Positions 39,006 through 50,532 of a stretch of 64,000 nucleotides of DNA are shown here, piece by piece. The DNA comes from Asaia platycodi JCM 25414 (GTDB lineage Bacteria > Pseudomonadota > Alphaproteobacteria > Acetobacterales > Acetobacteraceae): assembly GCF_000614545.1 (NCBI RefSeq), contig NZ_BAKW01000001.1:310001-374000 (forward strand), given 5' to 3'. Each line of letters begins with the position of its first letter. The first letter of the stretch is position 1. Below the pieces are notes generated by a model that did no database searches, was not told the origin of the DNA, and worked only from the letters and a program-made list of their open reading frames with translations. Both the position numbers and the translations under genes were made by a program.

Positions 39006-40225
39006 ATGGCGCAGGCAGATGCGGTCTATGACCGGTATTTCCAGACGGCCCTTGATGGGCTCAAGGCAGATGGCAGCTATCGGCATTTCGCAGAGCTTGA
39101 GCGTCATGCGGGCCAGTTTCCTCACGCCTATCATCATGGTCTGAAACGCGACATCACCGTCTGGTGCTCCAACGACTATCTCGGCATGGGTCAGCACCCC
39201 GACGTGCTCAAAGCCATGCATGAGAGCCTCGAGCGCAGCGGCGCCGGGGCAGGCGGTACACGCAATATCTCCGGTACCAATCATGAGCATGTGGCACTCG
39301 AAGCCGAACTTGCCTCGCTGCATGGCAAGGAAGCAGCGCTGCTGTTCAATTCGGGCTATCTGTCGAACTGGGCAACGCTCGGCACAATTGCCGCGCGTCT
39401 GAAGGGCTGCGTGGTGCTCTCCGACGCCGCCAACCATGCGTCGATGATCGAAGGCATCCGCCATTCCCGCGCCGAGAAAATGATTTTCCGCCATAACGAC
39501 GTGGCCGATCTCGAGGAAAAGCTGAAGGCGCTTCCTCTGGAGACGCCCAAGATCGTGGCGTTCGAGTCCGTCTACTCGATGGATGGCGATATCGCGCCCA
39601 TCGAAGAGATCTGCGATCTGGCCGACCGTTATAACGCCCTGACCTATCTCGACGAGGTTCACGCCGTGGGGCTGTATGGCCATCAGGCGGCGGTGTGGCC
39701 GAAGAGCGCGGTATCGCGCATCGGCTTTCGGTCATCGAAGGAACGCTCGGCAAGGGCTTTGGCGTCGTCGGCGGTTATATCACCGGCACGGCGGCGCTTT
39801 GCGATTTCGTGCGCTCTTTCGCTTCAGGCTTCATCTTTTCCACGGCATTGCCGCCGATGGTGGCGGCAGGCGCGCTGGCCAGTATCCGTCATCTGCGTCA
39901 AAGCCAGGAAGAGCGTTCTGCGCATCGTCAGGCCGTCGCGTGGCTGCGTGAGAGCCTTGATCGCGCCAATATCCCGCATCTGGCCAACCCGTCCCATATC
40001 GTGCCGGTCATGGTGGGTGATGCTACGCGCTGTCGCGCGCTGTCCGACGCGCTCTTGCAGCGTTTCGGCCATTACATCCAGCCGATCAATTATCCGACTG
40101 TTCCCCGTGGAACAGAGCGTCTGCGCATTACGCCAGGTCCGTTGCACCGTCGCGAGGATATCGACTCTCTCGTATCGGCGCTCAAGGTTCTGTGGCGCGA
40201 GCATCGTCTGGCAGAAGCGGCCTGA
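39006..40225 (+). CDS. hemA: 5-aminolevulinate synthase, one frame break
   Basis: About 406 residues after repair. It condenses glycine and succinyl-CoA to 5-aminolevulinate, the first step of heme synthesis in Alphaproteobacteria (C4 route), using pyridoxal phosphate. Visible parts are [30 protein letters not shown], the PLP-ring region [12 protein letters not shown] and the Schiff-base Lys in [14 protein letters not shown]. The frame breaks near 39685; one added G turns HQAAVWP into [16 protein letters not shown]. Since this is normally an essential gene, the break argues for a sequencing error. A strong ribosome binding site (AAGGAGAAGAG) precedes the ATG. A terminator follows. Confidence 0.93.
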
Positions 40226-40232
40226 GCGGTTC

Positions 40233-40259
40233 CGGGGGCGCCGGACGCCCCCGCTTTTT
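40233..40259 (+). terminator. Rho-independent terminator after hemA
   Basis: A perfect 8-base-pair hairpin (CGGGGGCG, loop CCGGA, CGCCCCCG) followed by CTTTTT, eight bases after the hemA stop. Confidence 0.85.
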
Positions 40260-40376
40260 CTCTACCTGTTCTGATGAGGGCGCGTCCAAGCTGCGCCGCC
40301 ACGCATTGCCCCGCCTCGCTGTCTTGTTATAGGCAGGGGCCTTTATTCCGATCTGTCTCCCGCAAGGAAGCTTCCG

Positions 40377-42814
40377 ATGCTGCCCATTTCACGAGCATCA
40401 TCGTGCCGCGCCGTTTTCATGGCGCTCATGATTCTGATGTCCGGTCTCTTTCTCGGCGTGGCGCTGCCTGTCCGGGCGCAAACGGCGCCTGCCAGTACTG
40501 CGGCGCCCCATATTACCGCCGAACAGGCCAGACAGCTCGCCTCGGTGCTCAATGACGAGACCAGGCGCAAGGAATTCCTGACCACACTTCAGAACCTGAC
40601 TCAGGCGCAGCAGGGTGCGGGGCAGGGGGGCGGTGGTCCGTCCAAACTGAAGCCGGACGGGCTGGGCGCTGAGATACTTGGCAGCGCGACGGGTTGGAGC
40701 CGCCTTGCCAGTGCGCAGGCGCATTCGCTTTTGCGCACAGTGGTCGATGTGCGCGCCATCGGTCCCTGGTGGCGGCATATGCGCAACAGTGACGCTGACC
40801 GCAAGGAATCGCTCAAGCTTCTTCTGCGGGCGCTGGGGCTCGCTTTTGTCAGTACCGGGCTGTTCTACGCGTTGCGTTTTCTGCTTCGCGGCCCTCGCGG
40901 TCGTATCGAGGCCATGGCGCGCATCAAGGGGCGTGCCGCCTGATCAAGGGGGAAGACGATCGCCAGGCCGCAGAGGAGGCGGTCGAACGTGAGGCCGCGT
41001 CGACGCCTCCTGAAACGACCAGAGAGGAAGAAGAGGGGCAGGACAAGGAGCGTCTGTCGCGCCTGCGTCATCAGGGGGCTCTTGCCCGCCTCATGCTTGT
41101 GCTCAAGCGTCTCCCTTACAGCCTGCTCTGTCTCTTGCTCGACAGCCTGCCCGTACTTGTCGTGCCGTTCATCGCGCTACTGATCGTCGTGATCGACCCC
41201 GATGCCGATGAGTCGACGACTGCTCTTTTGCGGGCGCTCAGTATAACGGCGCTAATCGCCGGGGCGCTGATCGTGGCTGTCAGGACCATTCTGGCGCCAA
41301 AGCGCCCGTGGCTGCGTCTTGCGTTACTGTCCGATTCCGCTTCGGTCTTCCTGTTCGACTGGACGCGTCTGCTGGTAATTACCACGGGCATTTCGGCAGC
41401 GGCGCTCGAAACGCTTGATGATTGCGGTCTGCCAGACCGTGTTGTCGAGGCGCTGCTCAAGATCGTGACGCTGGTGCTGCATCTGATGGTCGCGGTCATG
41501 ATCATGCGAAGCCGTCCTCGCGTGATGCGGTTTTGCGACCGTGGCGACAAGCGAGGCATGGGCGCCAACGCACTTCATCTCTTCGGCCGTATCTGGTGGG
41601 TCGTGGCGCTGTTCTTTGATATGGGGCTGTGGCTGGTCTGGGCTGCCGAGATCCATCACGGCTATGCGGCAATCTGGAAGCTTTTTTTGCGCAGTGCTGC
41701 AGCGCTGGTTCTCATGCGCTTTGTCAGTATCGTGCTTTATGGCGTGCTTGAGCGCGTGTTCCGCACCGCGCCAGGCTGGGTAGCACTCAGCGAAGACACC
41801 CAGACCCGGTTCAGCCGCTATTATGCGCCGGCCCAGCGTGTGACGTCGGTTGTCATCGTCGTGCTTACGGTTCTGGCGCTCGCCAGTGCCTGGGGGGCTC
41901 CCGTCAAGGCGCTGTTCGGCGTCGGGGGGCTCGGCTACAGGCTCATCTCGTCGTCCATGACCGTTCTCATCGTGTTGTTTCTGGGGGTACTTGTATGGGA
42001 GGCGACCAACCTCACGCTCGAGCGCTATGCCCGCAAGGTCGGGGCACTTGAAGAGGGGGCCGCGCGTCTGGCCCGTGTACGCACACTTCAGCCGATGATC
42101 CGTATCGTGCTGCTGGTCGTGCTAGTCGCCGTTATCGGCTTGACAGTTCTGAGCGAAATTGGCGTGAATGTGGCGCCTCTCCTGGCAGGCGCCTCGATTT
42201 TCGGCGTGGCGCTCGGTTTCGGGTCGCAAAAGCTGGTGCAGGATTTCATAAATGGTATTTTCCTGCTGATGGAAAACGCCCTGACCGTTGGCGATGCCGT
42301 CACCCTCAATGGCACCTATGGTGTGGTCGAGCATTTGTCGCTGCGCACGGTACATGTGCGCGCCAATGACGGGTCGATGAACATTTTTCCGTTCAGCTCA
42401 TTGGGGCAGATCATCAACTACAATCGTGATTTTGCCAGAGCGATCATCGTTGCGGAAACCGGCTATGAAACCGATACGGACGATGTCGTTGCCGCCATCA
42501 AGGAAATCACTGCGGAAATGCGCGCGGATGAGCGTTTCGGTTCTCTTATCATCGACGATTTCCAGATGTGGGGCGTGGACGCGCTCAACCAGACGTCCGT
42601 TACCGTACGCGGTACATTGCCGACTACGACGGCCGGTCGTTGGCCTGTTCAGCGTGAATTCTACCGCCGTATGAAAAAAACCTTCGAAGCGCATGGCATC
42701 CATCTGCCTTATCCGACCCGGTTTGTTGAGGTCACCGGCCTCGGCGCGTTGCAGCAGAAAAGCGAGCCCCCCGAGCCTTCACAGAAGCAGATTGTGCCTG
42801 AGACGGGCGCCTAG
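40377..42814 (+). CDS. MscS-family mechanosensitive channel, large form, one frame break
   Basis: About 812 residues after repair. It has a signal peptide (to about VRAQ), a periplasmic/helical N-terminal part, many membrane helices and a C-terminal MscS core: GASIFGVALGFGSQKLVQDF (pore helix), GDAVTLNGTYGVVEHLSLR (beta domain) and NIFPFSSLGQIINYNRD. The architecture is like YbiO-type channels, which release solutes under low-osmolarity shock. The frame breaks near 40938, where adding one C to CCTGA reads through as LIKGEDDRQAAEEAVERE. The linker there is acidic and unusually charged. The ATG at 40377 follows AAGGAAG. Confidence 0.87.
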
Positions 42815-42895
42815 ACGCGCCGCCTGGCTCTCTGGAACGGCAAGAGGTGTCGGCGGCAGGTTGCCGCGTTTCGCTGTGAGTTTGTCGTTTCTGCC

Positions 42896-45800
42896 TCAGG
42901 TGGCGCGTAACGCGCTCCTGAGTTTTTCTTCGAGCATTGCAGAAGTAAAGGGCTTGGGAAGGATGTGGATCTTCTCATCAGCCGTGTGCCGGTTGAAGAT
43001 CGCCTGTTCGGCATAGCCCGTGATGAAGAGCACCGCGAGGCCTGGCCGTAGCACGCGCGCCGCATCGGCGATCTGTCGGCCATTGAGCCCCCCGGGCAGA
43101 CCGACATCGGTAATAAGAACATCGAACAAACGCTCATGATCGTTGAGCAGGGCCAGGGCCGCCGTTCCATCTGCGGCTTCCTGCACGACGGCGCCCCAGT
43201 CTTCCAGCGTTTCCCGCATGGTAAAGCGCAGTGTCTCCTCGTCGTCGACCAGCAGCACCCGCAAGTGGCGAAGGGTTTCGCCTTCGCGTTTATGCTCCGG
43301 CAGTTTGGTAGCTGCGGGGAGGGTAGCAGCATGACTGGGCAACCAGATATGCACAGATGTGCCGGAATCTGGTGTGGAAGCGATGCTGACACGTCCGCCC
43401 GATTGCCGGGCGAAGCCGTAGATCATACTCAGCCCTAGTCCCGTTCCTTTGCCGATCGGCTTGGTCGTGAAAAACGGATCGAATGCACGGGCCATGACAT
43501 CGGCGTTCATGCCGACACCGGTATCGGTAACCGAAAGGACAAGGTAGCGGCCCGGGCGCAGTCCCCATTCCTCAGCCTGAAGAATGCCAAGTTTGGCGTG
43601 GGATGTGGCGATACGCAATGTGCCGCCATCTGGCATGGCGTCCCTGGCATTGATCGACAGATTGAGCAAAGCGTTTTCAAGCTGGTTGGTATCGACCAGA
43701 GCGGGGCCGATCGACTGATCCAGCTTCAGGTCGAGAACAGCACCGGGCCCGATGGTGCCGCCGATCAGATCCTGCATGCTAAGAATGAGCGCGTTGATAT
43801 CGGCGGGCTGCGGGTCGAGCGTCTGGCGGCGCGAGAAGGCGAGGAGGCGATGGGTGAGGGCCGCGGCACGGTCGGTCGCGCCTCTTGCGGCAACAATATA
43901 GCGCTCGAGACCATCGGTGCGGCCCTGTTCCAGCCTGCGGCTCAGCAGATCGAGAGCGCCACCGATTCCTGCAAGAATATTGTTGAAATCATGGGCGAGG
44001 CCTCCTGTGAGCTGGCCCACCGCCTCCATTTTCTGTGACTGGCGCAACTGGTCTTCAAGCGCGATGCGATCGTTGACGTCACGCCCGATCAGATAGATGT
44101 CGTCCCCTTCGATTGAGCCGGACCAGTTGAATGTGTGCCATTCACCATCCTGATGCAGGAAGCGTAGATCGATCCCGTGGTCGAGCTGCCCATCGCGCAG
44201 CATGGCCAGTGCCTCTGCGGCGCGTGCCAAATCGGCCGGATGCACGAGCTGCTCGACCTTGCTCCCAAGCCAGCTCCGTGCCTTGTCACCAAAGCAGCGT
44301 TGCCAGCTCGGGTTGAGATAGCGCAGCTTGCCGTCGCGATCGGTCAGGGCCAGCAGATCGGCGCTGATCGCCCAAAGTCGGTCGCGCTCGCGGGTTCGCC
44401 GCAGCACCTGCTCTTCGAGCGTTTCGTTCATGCGCCGCAGGGCTTCCTGCGCGCGCACCTGCTTGATGGCGGCCCAGCTTCGGTCCGCGACCGTCCTCAC
44501 GAATGAGAGCGTGATCTCGTCCCAGCAATGAGGGTGGGAGAAATGCACGATTACTACGGCCTGAAGTACCCCGTTTTCCATGATCGGGACGTTGAGCAGC
44601 GCGCAGATTCTGAGAGGGGCAAAAAATTCTGCCTGCTCAGCGGTCAGGGGGTCGAAGTGCACATCGTCGATGGCAACGCATTCGCCTCGCTTCAGCAATT
44701 CGATATAGGAGCCGTAAGCCCGAAAGGCATAAAGACCGGAAACATCGGGAAACGTTGAATCCCGTCGCCAGCTATCGGTCACCTGCGCCAGTTCGCGCTC
44801 CCGATCGACATCGGCAAATCCGGCGCGATCGGCCTCTATGGTCAGGCCGAGCGTACGTGAGGTCAGCGCGACAATGTCGGCCTCACTGGCCAGGGCGCGT
44901 AATTCGTCACCGAAAGTGACCAGGGCCTCACGCTTGAGGGTCTGGCGTTTGGGCGCATCGATATCGAGAAGAATGCCGGGAAAATGACTGATCTTCCCGT
45001 GCTGATCATAGGTGCACGATCCATTGGCTTCAAGCCAGCGCGCAGAGCGCGTACCGTCGTCGCGCAATCTGAATTCGCAGCGGAACTGCCGGTTTTCGCG
45101 CAGGGCCGCGTCAAGCGCAGTCTCGATCCCGGGTCGATCCTCCGGGGTGACATAGTCTAGAAGCCGCTCGAACGGGACGCCTTCGGCAAGCGCGACCGGG
45201 GGCAACCCAAGCGTTTCGGCCATGCGCAGATCGCCCGTCACCAGTCTTCTTCTGGCGTCCCAGAGCCACATGCCGACGATCGTTCCTGCCGCCAGAGCCA
45301 ATTCGAGGCGTTCATGTTCCTGATTGGCGACGGTCATGTCGCGGGAGACGCCCAGAATGCGCTCGGGCCTGCCATCCGGTCCCAGTATGGGCGCCACAAC
45401 CACGTCCCACAGGCGCTTTCGCCCATCGGTCGTTTCAACATAGTCCTGAAAATGGCTTGTCCGGCCTGCGCGTGCCGCCTCGATGGCATCAAGCGCCAAA
45501 GCGCGCCCGCGCTCCTGCCAGACATCAGGCCAGTAAACGCCCACCATGTCTGACGGCGCACAAAGATTGAGCACGAGAACGGCGCCGTGATTGACGAACG
45601 TGATGACGCCGTCGAGATCTAGGATTTTTACGCAGTCATTGGCGCTGACCAGCATCGAATTGATGAAGGCCTGGCTTGTTCTCAGAGCCAGCCTGTCATC
45701 AAGGCCGATATCGATCAGAGTGCCCGTGCAATCCTGACCATGGGGCTGGGCGCTGATATGAACACGAAGCGTCTCTCCAACTGCCCGGCAGAGGCGCACG

Positions 45801-46189
45801 CCCGCCTGAGGGGCGCTGGACAGCCACTCGACCGGGGTCTGCTGTGGAGGTGGACGATCGTCTTCATGGATACAGGTGACGAAATCGGGCCAGTCCAGCC
45901 CCTGTCGCAGCGCCTCGCGGGACAAGCCACAAAGGGACGCCATGCGCGGGTCGCCTGTGAGTTTGCCCGTTTCGCTGTTCCACAGAAAAAAGCCGAGCTG
46001 TGCGAGAGAGCTTTTCGCCTCGTGTGAGGCGGATTGTACTTCTGCTGGGGGAAACGTCCCGGTAGATCTCGTGTGCTCACCTGCGCAAAGGGCACCGAGC
46101 AGTAACGCGTGGGCGTGAATCGTGCGATCATGGCGGCGTTCGAGCTGCGAGCGTCGGACGTCGATTGCAATCGCCCCTGAAACAGGCAC
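42896..46189 (-). CDS. Hybrid sensor histidine kinase/response regulator with PAS and GAF domains
   Basis: A 1,097-residue protein, frame intact. From the N-terminus it has two or three PAS-type domains ([17 protein letters not shown]; a domain beginning [36 protein letters not shown]), a GAF domain (about residues 420-570), another PAS ([18 protein letters not shown]), the HisKA dimerisation region with phospho-His733 ([10 protein letters not shown]), a GHKL ATPase ([29 protein letters not shown]) and a receiver domain ([13 protein letters not shown], acceptor Asp in [10 protein letters not shown]). It has no membrane helix, so it senses inside the cell; the ligand is unknown. The GTG at 46189 is the longest start and lacks a clear ribosome binding site. 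Confidence 0.88.
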   Translation of the reverse strand: MPVSGAIAIDVRRSQLERRHDRTIHAHALLLGALCAGEHTRSTGTFPPAEVQSASHEAKSSLAQLGFFLWNSETGKLTGDPRMASLCGLSREALRQGLDWPDFVTCIHEDDRPPPQQTPVEWLSSAPQAGVRLCRAVGETLRVHISAQPHGQDCTGTLIDIGLDDRLALRTSQAFINSMLVSANDCVKILDLDGVITFVNHGAVLVLNLCAPSDMVGVYWPDVWQERGRALALDAIEAARAGRTSHFQDYVETTDGRKRLWDVVVAPILGPDGRPERILGVSRDMTVANQEHERLELALAAGTIVGMWLWDARRRLVTGDLRMAETLGLPPVALAEGVPFERLLDYVTPEDRPGIETALDAALRENRQFRCEFRLRDDGTRSARWLEANGSCTYDQHGKISHFPGILLDIDAPKRQTLKREALVTFGDELRALASEADIVALTSRTLGLTIEADRAGFADVDRERELAQVTDSWRRDSTFPDVSGLYAFRAYGSYIELLKRGECVAIDDVHFDPLTAEQAEFFAPLRICALLNVPIMENGVLQAVVIVHFSHPHCWDEITLSFVRTVADRSWAAIKQVRAQEALRRMNETLEEQVLRRTRERDRLWAISADLLALTDRDGKLRYLNPSWQRCFGDKARSWLGSKVEQLVHPADLARAAEALAMLRDGQLDHGIDLRFLHQDGEWHTFNWSGSIEGDDIYLIGRDVNDRIALEDQLRQSQKMEAVGQLTGGLAHDFNNILAGIGGALDLLSRRLEQGRTDGLERYIVAARGATDRAAALTHRLLAFSRRQTLDPQPADINALILSMQDLIGGTIGPGAVLDLKLDQSIGPALVDTNQLENALLNLSINARDAMPDGGTLRIATSHAKLGILQAEEWGLRPGRYLVLSVTDTGVGMNADVMARAFDPFFTTKPIGKGTGLGLSMIYGFARQSGGRVSIASTPDSGTSVHIWLPSHAATLPAATKLPEHKREGETLRHLRVLLVDDEETLRFTMRETLEDWGAVVQEAADGTAALALLNDHERLFDVLITDVGLPGGLNGRQIADAARVLRPGLAVLFITGYAEQAIFNRHTADEKIHILPKPFTSAMLEEKLRSALRAT

Positions 46190-46590
46190 GCCGAAAGGAT
46201 AAAAGGACCAGCCGGAAAAAGAGCTTACGCCTTCCGAGGGTGCGCTTTGCGCCCAGTCATGCTCTTGCCAGCCGAGAGATCGGGATAGCCACGCCGGTTG
46301 GGATCGGCATGAGAGGGGCGGCCCTCGCCGATCTGGAGCAGGGAAAAGCAGATGTCGGGAAAAGCCTCGCGCAGAGGCTGAAGGGCATGATGGTGGAACC
46401 CGCTCTCGCCACTCTGTGGGTCAGCCCCGTCATGCTTCATAAGCATCATGATGATCGCCCCCCGCTTTCAGGCACCCCGGCATTCAGGGGGAGGGAGGGC
46501 GTCTCGGGAAGGAATGCCGATGGGCCCGCTCAACCAGAACGACTCATAGCGTTAGAAGCGTGAATGCGTAAACACAGAATTAAGAGAGGG
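46190..46590. other. Intergenic region between the histidine kinase and gno
   Basis: About 400 bases. The right edge is the 3' end of the dehydrogenase gene. A leftward open frame at 46225-46449 (74 codons, start MMLMKHDGADPQSGES) has no family I recognise and weak coding character. I do not call it a gene. No terminator hairpin with a T-run is obvious. Confidence 0.4.
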
Positions 46591-47358
46591 TCAGACGGAG
46601 GCCGTCAAACCACCGTCAACAGTCAGAATATGCCCATTCACGAAGCTGGAGGCATCCGACGACAGGAAGACAGCAGCTCCGACCAGTTCTTCGGCCTTGC
46701 CCCAGCGCGCGGCGGGAGTGCGCTGGCAGAGCCATGACGAGAATTTTTCATCGGCAACCAGAGCTGCATTCATCTCGGTTTCAAAATAGCCCGGCGCAAG
46801 GCCGTTAATCTGGAGTCCGTGGCGCGCCCAGTCGGTCGCCATGCCCTTGGTCAGCATCTTGACCGCGCCTTTGGTGGCCGTATAGGGCGCAATGCCGGGG
46901 CGGGCGAGCTCGCTCTGTACCGAGCAGATATTGATGATCTTGCCGCGATTGCGCGCAATCATGTGCCGTGACACAGCCTGAGCGACAAAAAATACCGAAT
47001 TGAGATTGGTCGAGATCAAGCGGTCCCATTCATTGCGCGGAAACTGATCGAGCGGCGAGCGGAACTGAATGCCGGCATTATTGATCAGGATATCGATCGG
47101 CCCTTCCTTTTCGATAGCTTCGATCCCGGCCACGACCTGATCCTGATCGGTCACGTCGAACACGCTGCCCCGTGTTGCGATGCCCTCCTGTTCAAGTTTG
47201 GCGCGGGCGGTGTCGAGCGCGTCTGCCTGACGTCCGTTGAGAATGATCTCGGCGCCGAAACTGCCCAGACCTCGTGCGAGTGTGAAGCCGATCCCGCGTG
47301 AGGCGCCGGTAATCAGGGCGCGTCGACCCTTGAGAGAAAACAGAACAGGGTCGGACAT
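46591..47358 (-). CDS. gno: Gluconate 5-dehydrogenase (short-chain dehydrogenase)
   Basis: A 255-residue SDR enzyme. The NAD(P) motif is TGASRGIG, the active site has NICSVQSELARPGIAPYTATKGA (Ser, then Tyr-x-x-x-Lys), and NNAGIQ is present. From memory it closely resembles Gluconobacter oxydans Gno, for example ARPGIAPYTATKGAVK, INGLAPGYF and LVGAAVFLSS. Gno reversibly converts gluconate and 5-ketogluconate in the cytoplasm with NADP. I chose the ATG at 47358 (MSDPVLFSL), with AGGA upstream, over a longer start at 47385. The frame is intact. Confidence 0.9.
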   Translation of the reverse strand: MSDPVLFSLKGRRALITGASRGIGFTLARGLGSFGAEIILNGRQADALDTARAKLEQEGIATRGSVFDVTDQDQVVAGIEAIEKEGPIDILINNAGIQFRSPLDQFPRNEWDRLISTNLNSVFFVAQAVSRHMIARNRGKIINICSVQSELARPGIAPYTATKGAVKMLTKGMATDWARHGLQINGLAPGYFETEMNAALVADEKFSSWLCQRTPAARWGKAEELVGAAVFLSSDASSFVNGHILTVDGGLTASV

Positions 47359-47520
47359 CGCGGGATCCTTTACGTCGCGGCTCATCTTATGGGTATGCTA
47401 ACAGGCTTGCCGACCCTGCCCAGCCGACATTTTCGTGTGGTTTCTTACAAGGCTGAGCGCCACTCCGATTTGCTGGCGCCGCTGCATCTTGGCGATTGTC
47501 CGGGCGCACGCCATACAGGG

Positions 47521-48922
47521 ATGATGATCAAGGAAGCGACTTACCTCCATTGCCCTGCGTCTCGACGACGCGCGCGCGCTCGTGATCGGGGGCGGGCAGG
47601 TGGCCGCCAACAAGCTGCGCCTTCTGCTGGGCCGCTGCCCGGATATCGCTGTTCTGGGTCGGATCGAAGACCCGGAGATCGCGCAGGCCATTGCTTCAGG
47701 GCGGGTTGCCCATCTTGGCGATTCCATCGCAGTTGAGGCTCTTCCTGCGCTTTTGCCGGAAATGCGACTGGTGTTTGCCGCAACCGATGATTTCGCTCTC
47801 AATCGCGCCATTGCCGCGACGGCAAGAGAATTGCGCGTGGCCATCTGTGTGGTCGATGATCCCGAGCCCTCAACCTTCATCACGCCCGCCATCATCGACC
47901 GGACACCGGTCCAGATCGCGATCTCGACCAACGGAGCGGCTCCGGTTCTGGCGCGCCGTCTGCGCACGCAGATCGAGGCGCTTCTGCCCGAGGGGCTATC
48001 CCGTCTCTCCCGGTTCATGCAGGCACAGCGAGGATGGATCAAACAGACTCAGCCCGACACGCTCATACGTCGTCGGGCCTGGGAAAATTTTGTCGATGGT
48101 CCCGGTGCCGAGCAGGCGTTGCGGGGGGAGGATGCGGCCGCACGGCGCAGTCTCGAAGAGGCGCTAGACGGTGTGCCCCGGCAGGGCGAGGTATGGCTTG
48201 TGGGCGCAGGCCCTGGCGACCCGGATCTGTTGACGCTGGCAGCCCTGCGTCTCATGTCGAATGCCGATTCCGTCTTGTACGATCAACTGATCCCTCCTGC
48301 GATCATGGACCGCGTGCGCCGGGATGCCGAGCGGGTTTTTGTCGGCAAGAAGCGCAGCAATCACAGCCTGCCTCAGGAAGGGATCAATGAGGAACTCGTC
48401 CGTCGCGCCAAAGCGGGCGAGCGGGTGCTGCGTCTCAAGGGCGGTGATCCGTTCATTTTCGGGCGTGGCGGCGAGGAGATGGAGGCGCTGGTCGATGCCG
48501 GTGTCACGGTGCGCGTCATACCTGGCGTCACAGCGGCCAGTGGCTGCGGGGCGGCTGCCGGTATTCCGCTGACCCATCGTGATTGCGCACAGAGCTGTAT
48601 TTTCGTGACGGGCCATGCCCGCGCCGATGGCACGCTCAATCTCGACTGGGCCAGTCTGGCGAAAAAAGGCCAGACGCTCGCCATCTATATGGGCCTCGCC
48701 CCCATGGCCGATCTCTGCGCCCAGTTGATGGCTCATGGTCTGCCACCCGAATGGCCTGCTGCGGTCGTTGAGCACGGCACCAGGCATGACCAGCGGGTGC
48801 ACATCGCAACATTGGCCAGCTTGCCTGCGTTGGTACTCGAGCGCCGTGTGGCGAGCCCGGCGCTCACGCTGGTGGGCGAGGTGGTCAATCACCGTCGTTT
48901 AATTCACCATCAAGAAGCGTGA
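47521..48922 (+). CDS. cysG: Siroheme synthase CysG, frame break near the start
   Basis: About 466 residues. The N-terminal part is the precorrin-2 dehydrogenase/ferrochelatase (VIGGGQVAANKLRLLL; FAATDDFALNRAI). The C-terminal part is uroporphyrinogen-III methyltransferase (LVGAGPGDPDLLTLAALRLM; RLKGGDPFIFGRGGEE; IPGVTAASGCGAAAGIPLTH). It makes siroheme, the cofactor of sulfite reductase. The N-terminus appears as SIALRLDDARALVIGGG, but no start codon lies in that frame. An ATG at 47521 joins it if one A is removed near 47530, giving MMIRKRLTSIALRL. The start is therefore uncertain. It heads a sulfate assimilation set that continues with cysH, cysD and cysNC. Confidence 0.88.
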
Positions 48923-49016
48923 AGTTCGTAGATTACCCATTGCACGGCGGTGTCCGAGGTATTATGTCGAGCATGTCGTCGCAATAAGCGATTTATTGGT
49001 GTGGATTTATTCAGTC

Positions 49017-49700
49017 ATGGCCTTGACCCAGACAGAACGGCAGATCCTCGAAAAGACCTCTGGAGACGGGATTCTGGCGCAAGCCATGGACCTGCTCCAC
49101 GGGCGCTTGGCACTCGTCTCGTCTTTCGGTGCCGAATCCGCGCTGCTTCTGGCGATGATTGCCGAAATCGACGCCGATTTTCCGGTCTTCTTTCTTGAGA
49201 CGCGTCGTCACTTCCCCGAGACCCTGGCCTATCGTGACGAGCTGGCCGGATTTCTGGGATTGACCAATCTGCGTTCTGTCGGACCGAGCGACAAAGCGCT
49301 GCATGATCGCGACCCGCAGGACATGCTGGCCGATTTTGACCCTGATGCCTGCTGTGCCCTGCGCAAGGTCGAGCCGATGGATGCGGCTTTGAACGATTTC
49401 GATGCGTGGATTACGGGGCGCAAGCGCGGTCAGGCCGCAACCCGTGCCGCCATGCCCGTCTTCGAGCCGCTCGATGACGGACGTGCCAAGATCAACCCGC
49501 TGGCCGCCTGGACCGGCGTCGAGATCGAGGCAGAAATGACGCGCCGTGCCTTGCCGCGCCATCCTTTGACCGCCCTCGGCTTTCGTTCCATCGGCTGTGC
49601 ACCCTGCACGCGTGCTGTGGCCGAAGGCGAGGATCCCAGAGCCGGTCGCTGGGCCGGTCAGACCAAAACCGAATGCGGCATTCACCTGCCTGCGCGATAA
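49017..49700 (+). CDS. cysH: Adenylyl-sulfate (APS/PAPS) reductase CysH
   Basis: A 227-residue enzyme, frame intact. It reduces activated sulfate to sulfite with thioredoxin. Motifs are SSFGAESALLL (substrate loop), FLETRRHFPETL, the cluster cysteines CCALRKVEP and GCAPCTRAV, and the catalytic TECGIH near the C-terminus. The four cluster Cys mark the iron-sulfur form, which generally prefers APS. The ATG at 49017 (MALTQTER) suits the family length. cysD starts 11 bases after the stop. Confidence 0.92.
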   Translation: MALTQTERQILEKTSGDGILAQAMDLLHGRLALVSSFGAESALLLAMIAEIDADFPVFFLETRRHFPETLAYRDELAGFLGLTNLRSVGPSDKALHDRDPQDMLADFDPDACCALRKVEPMDAALNDFDAWITGRKRGQAATRAAMPVFEPLDDGRAKINPLAAWTGVEIEAEMTRRALPRHPLTALGFRSIGCAPCTRAVAEGEDPRAGRWAGQTKTECGIHLPAR

Positions 49701-49711
49701 CGGAGCATAAC

Positions 49712-50529
49712 ATGAGTTTGGCGGCCCCCCGCGCCATGGACGATCTCGATCAGCTCGAGGCGCAGAGCATTTTCGTTTTGCGTGAAGCCTATCGCAAGCT
49801 TCGCCCGCTTTCGCTTCTCTGGTCTCTGGGCAAGGACAGCAATGTCATGGTCTGGCTGGCGCGCAAGGCCTTTATGGGCCGCGTTCCTTTCCCGGTCATG
49901 CATGTCGATACCGGCAAGAAATTTCCTGAGATGTATGCCTTTCGTGAGGAATACGCCAGGAAGTGGAACCTCGATCTAATGCTGGGCGATTGCCCGCCGG
50001 TTGAAGAGATCGATCCCTCTCTGCCGCCTGCGGCCCGCTCTGCTGCCCGCAAGACGGCGGGTCTTGCTAGCCTGATCGAGAAGCACAAACTGCGCGGCGT
50101 GATTGCCGGTATCCGTCGCGATGAGCAGGCGACGCGCGCCAAAGAGCGCGTGTTCAGCCTCGTGGCGCAGGCCACCGTTGGGATGTGCGCAACCAGCCGC
50201 CCGAATTCTGGGACCAGTATGCGACGCCTTATGAAGACGGCATGCATATCCGTGTGCATCCGCTGCTCTCATGGCGTGAGATCGACATCTGGCGCTATAT
50301 CGAGCGCGAGAACATCCCTCTGGTCGATCTCTATTTCGCCAAAAACGGCAAACGCTATCGTTCGCTTGGCGATCAGGACATCACGAGCCCGATCGACAGC
50401 AATGCCTCGACCTTGGCCGAAGTCATTGCCGAACTGGAAAACAGCAAGACCTCCGAGCGCGCCGGTCGCGCCATGGACCACGAATCCGAAGACGCTTTCG
50501 AGCGTTTGCGCGTTGCGGGCTACCTCTGA
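49712..50529 (+). CDS. cysD: Sulfate adenylyltransferase subunit CysD, one frame break
   Basis: About 272 residues after repair. It makes APS from ATP and sulfate with the CysN GTPase. Motifs are LLWSLGKDSNVMVWLARKAF (PP-loop), FPVMHVDTGKKFPEMY and GVIAGIRRDEQATRAKERVFS. After a frame break near 50158 (add one C, giving SPRGAGHRWDVRNQPPEFW) follow HPLLSWREIDIWRYI and GCxD-like RYRSLGDQDIT. The start at 49712 has CGGAG upstream. The break sits in an otherwise perfect gene, so it looks like a read error. It is followed directly by cysNC. Confidence 0.92.
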
Positions 50530-50532
50530 GCT

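Noticed and set aside
46225..46449. A 74-codon leftward open frame between the histidine kinase and gno
   Set aside because: No family is recognised and coding signs are weak, so it is noted under the intergenic entry only.
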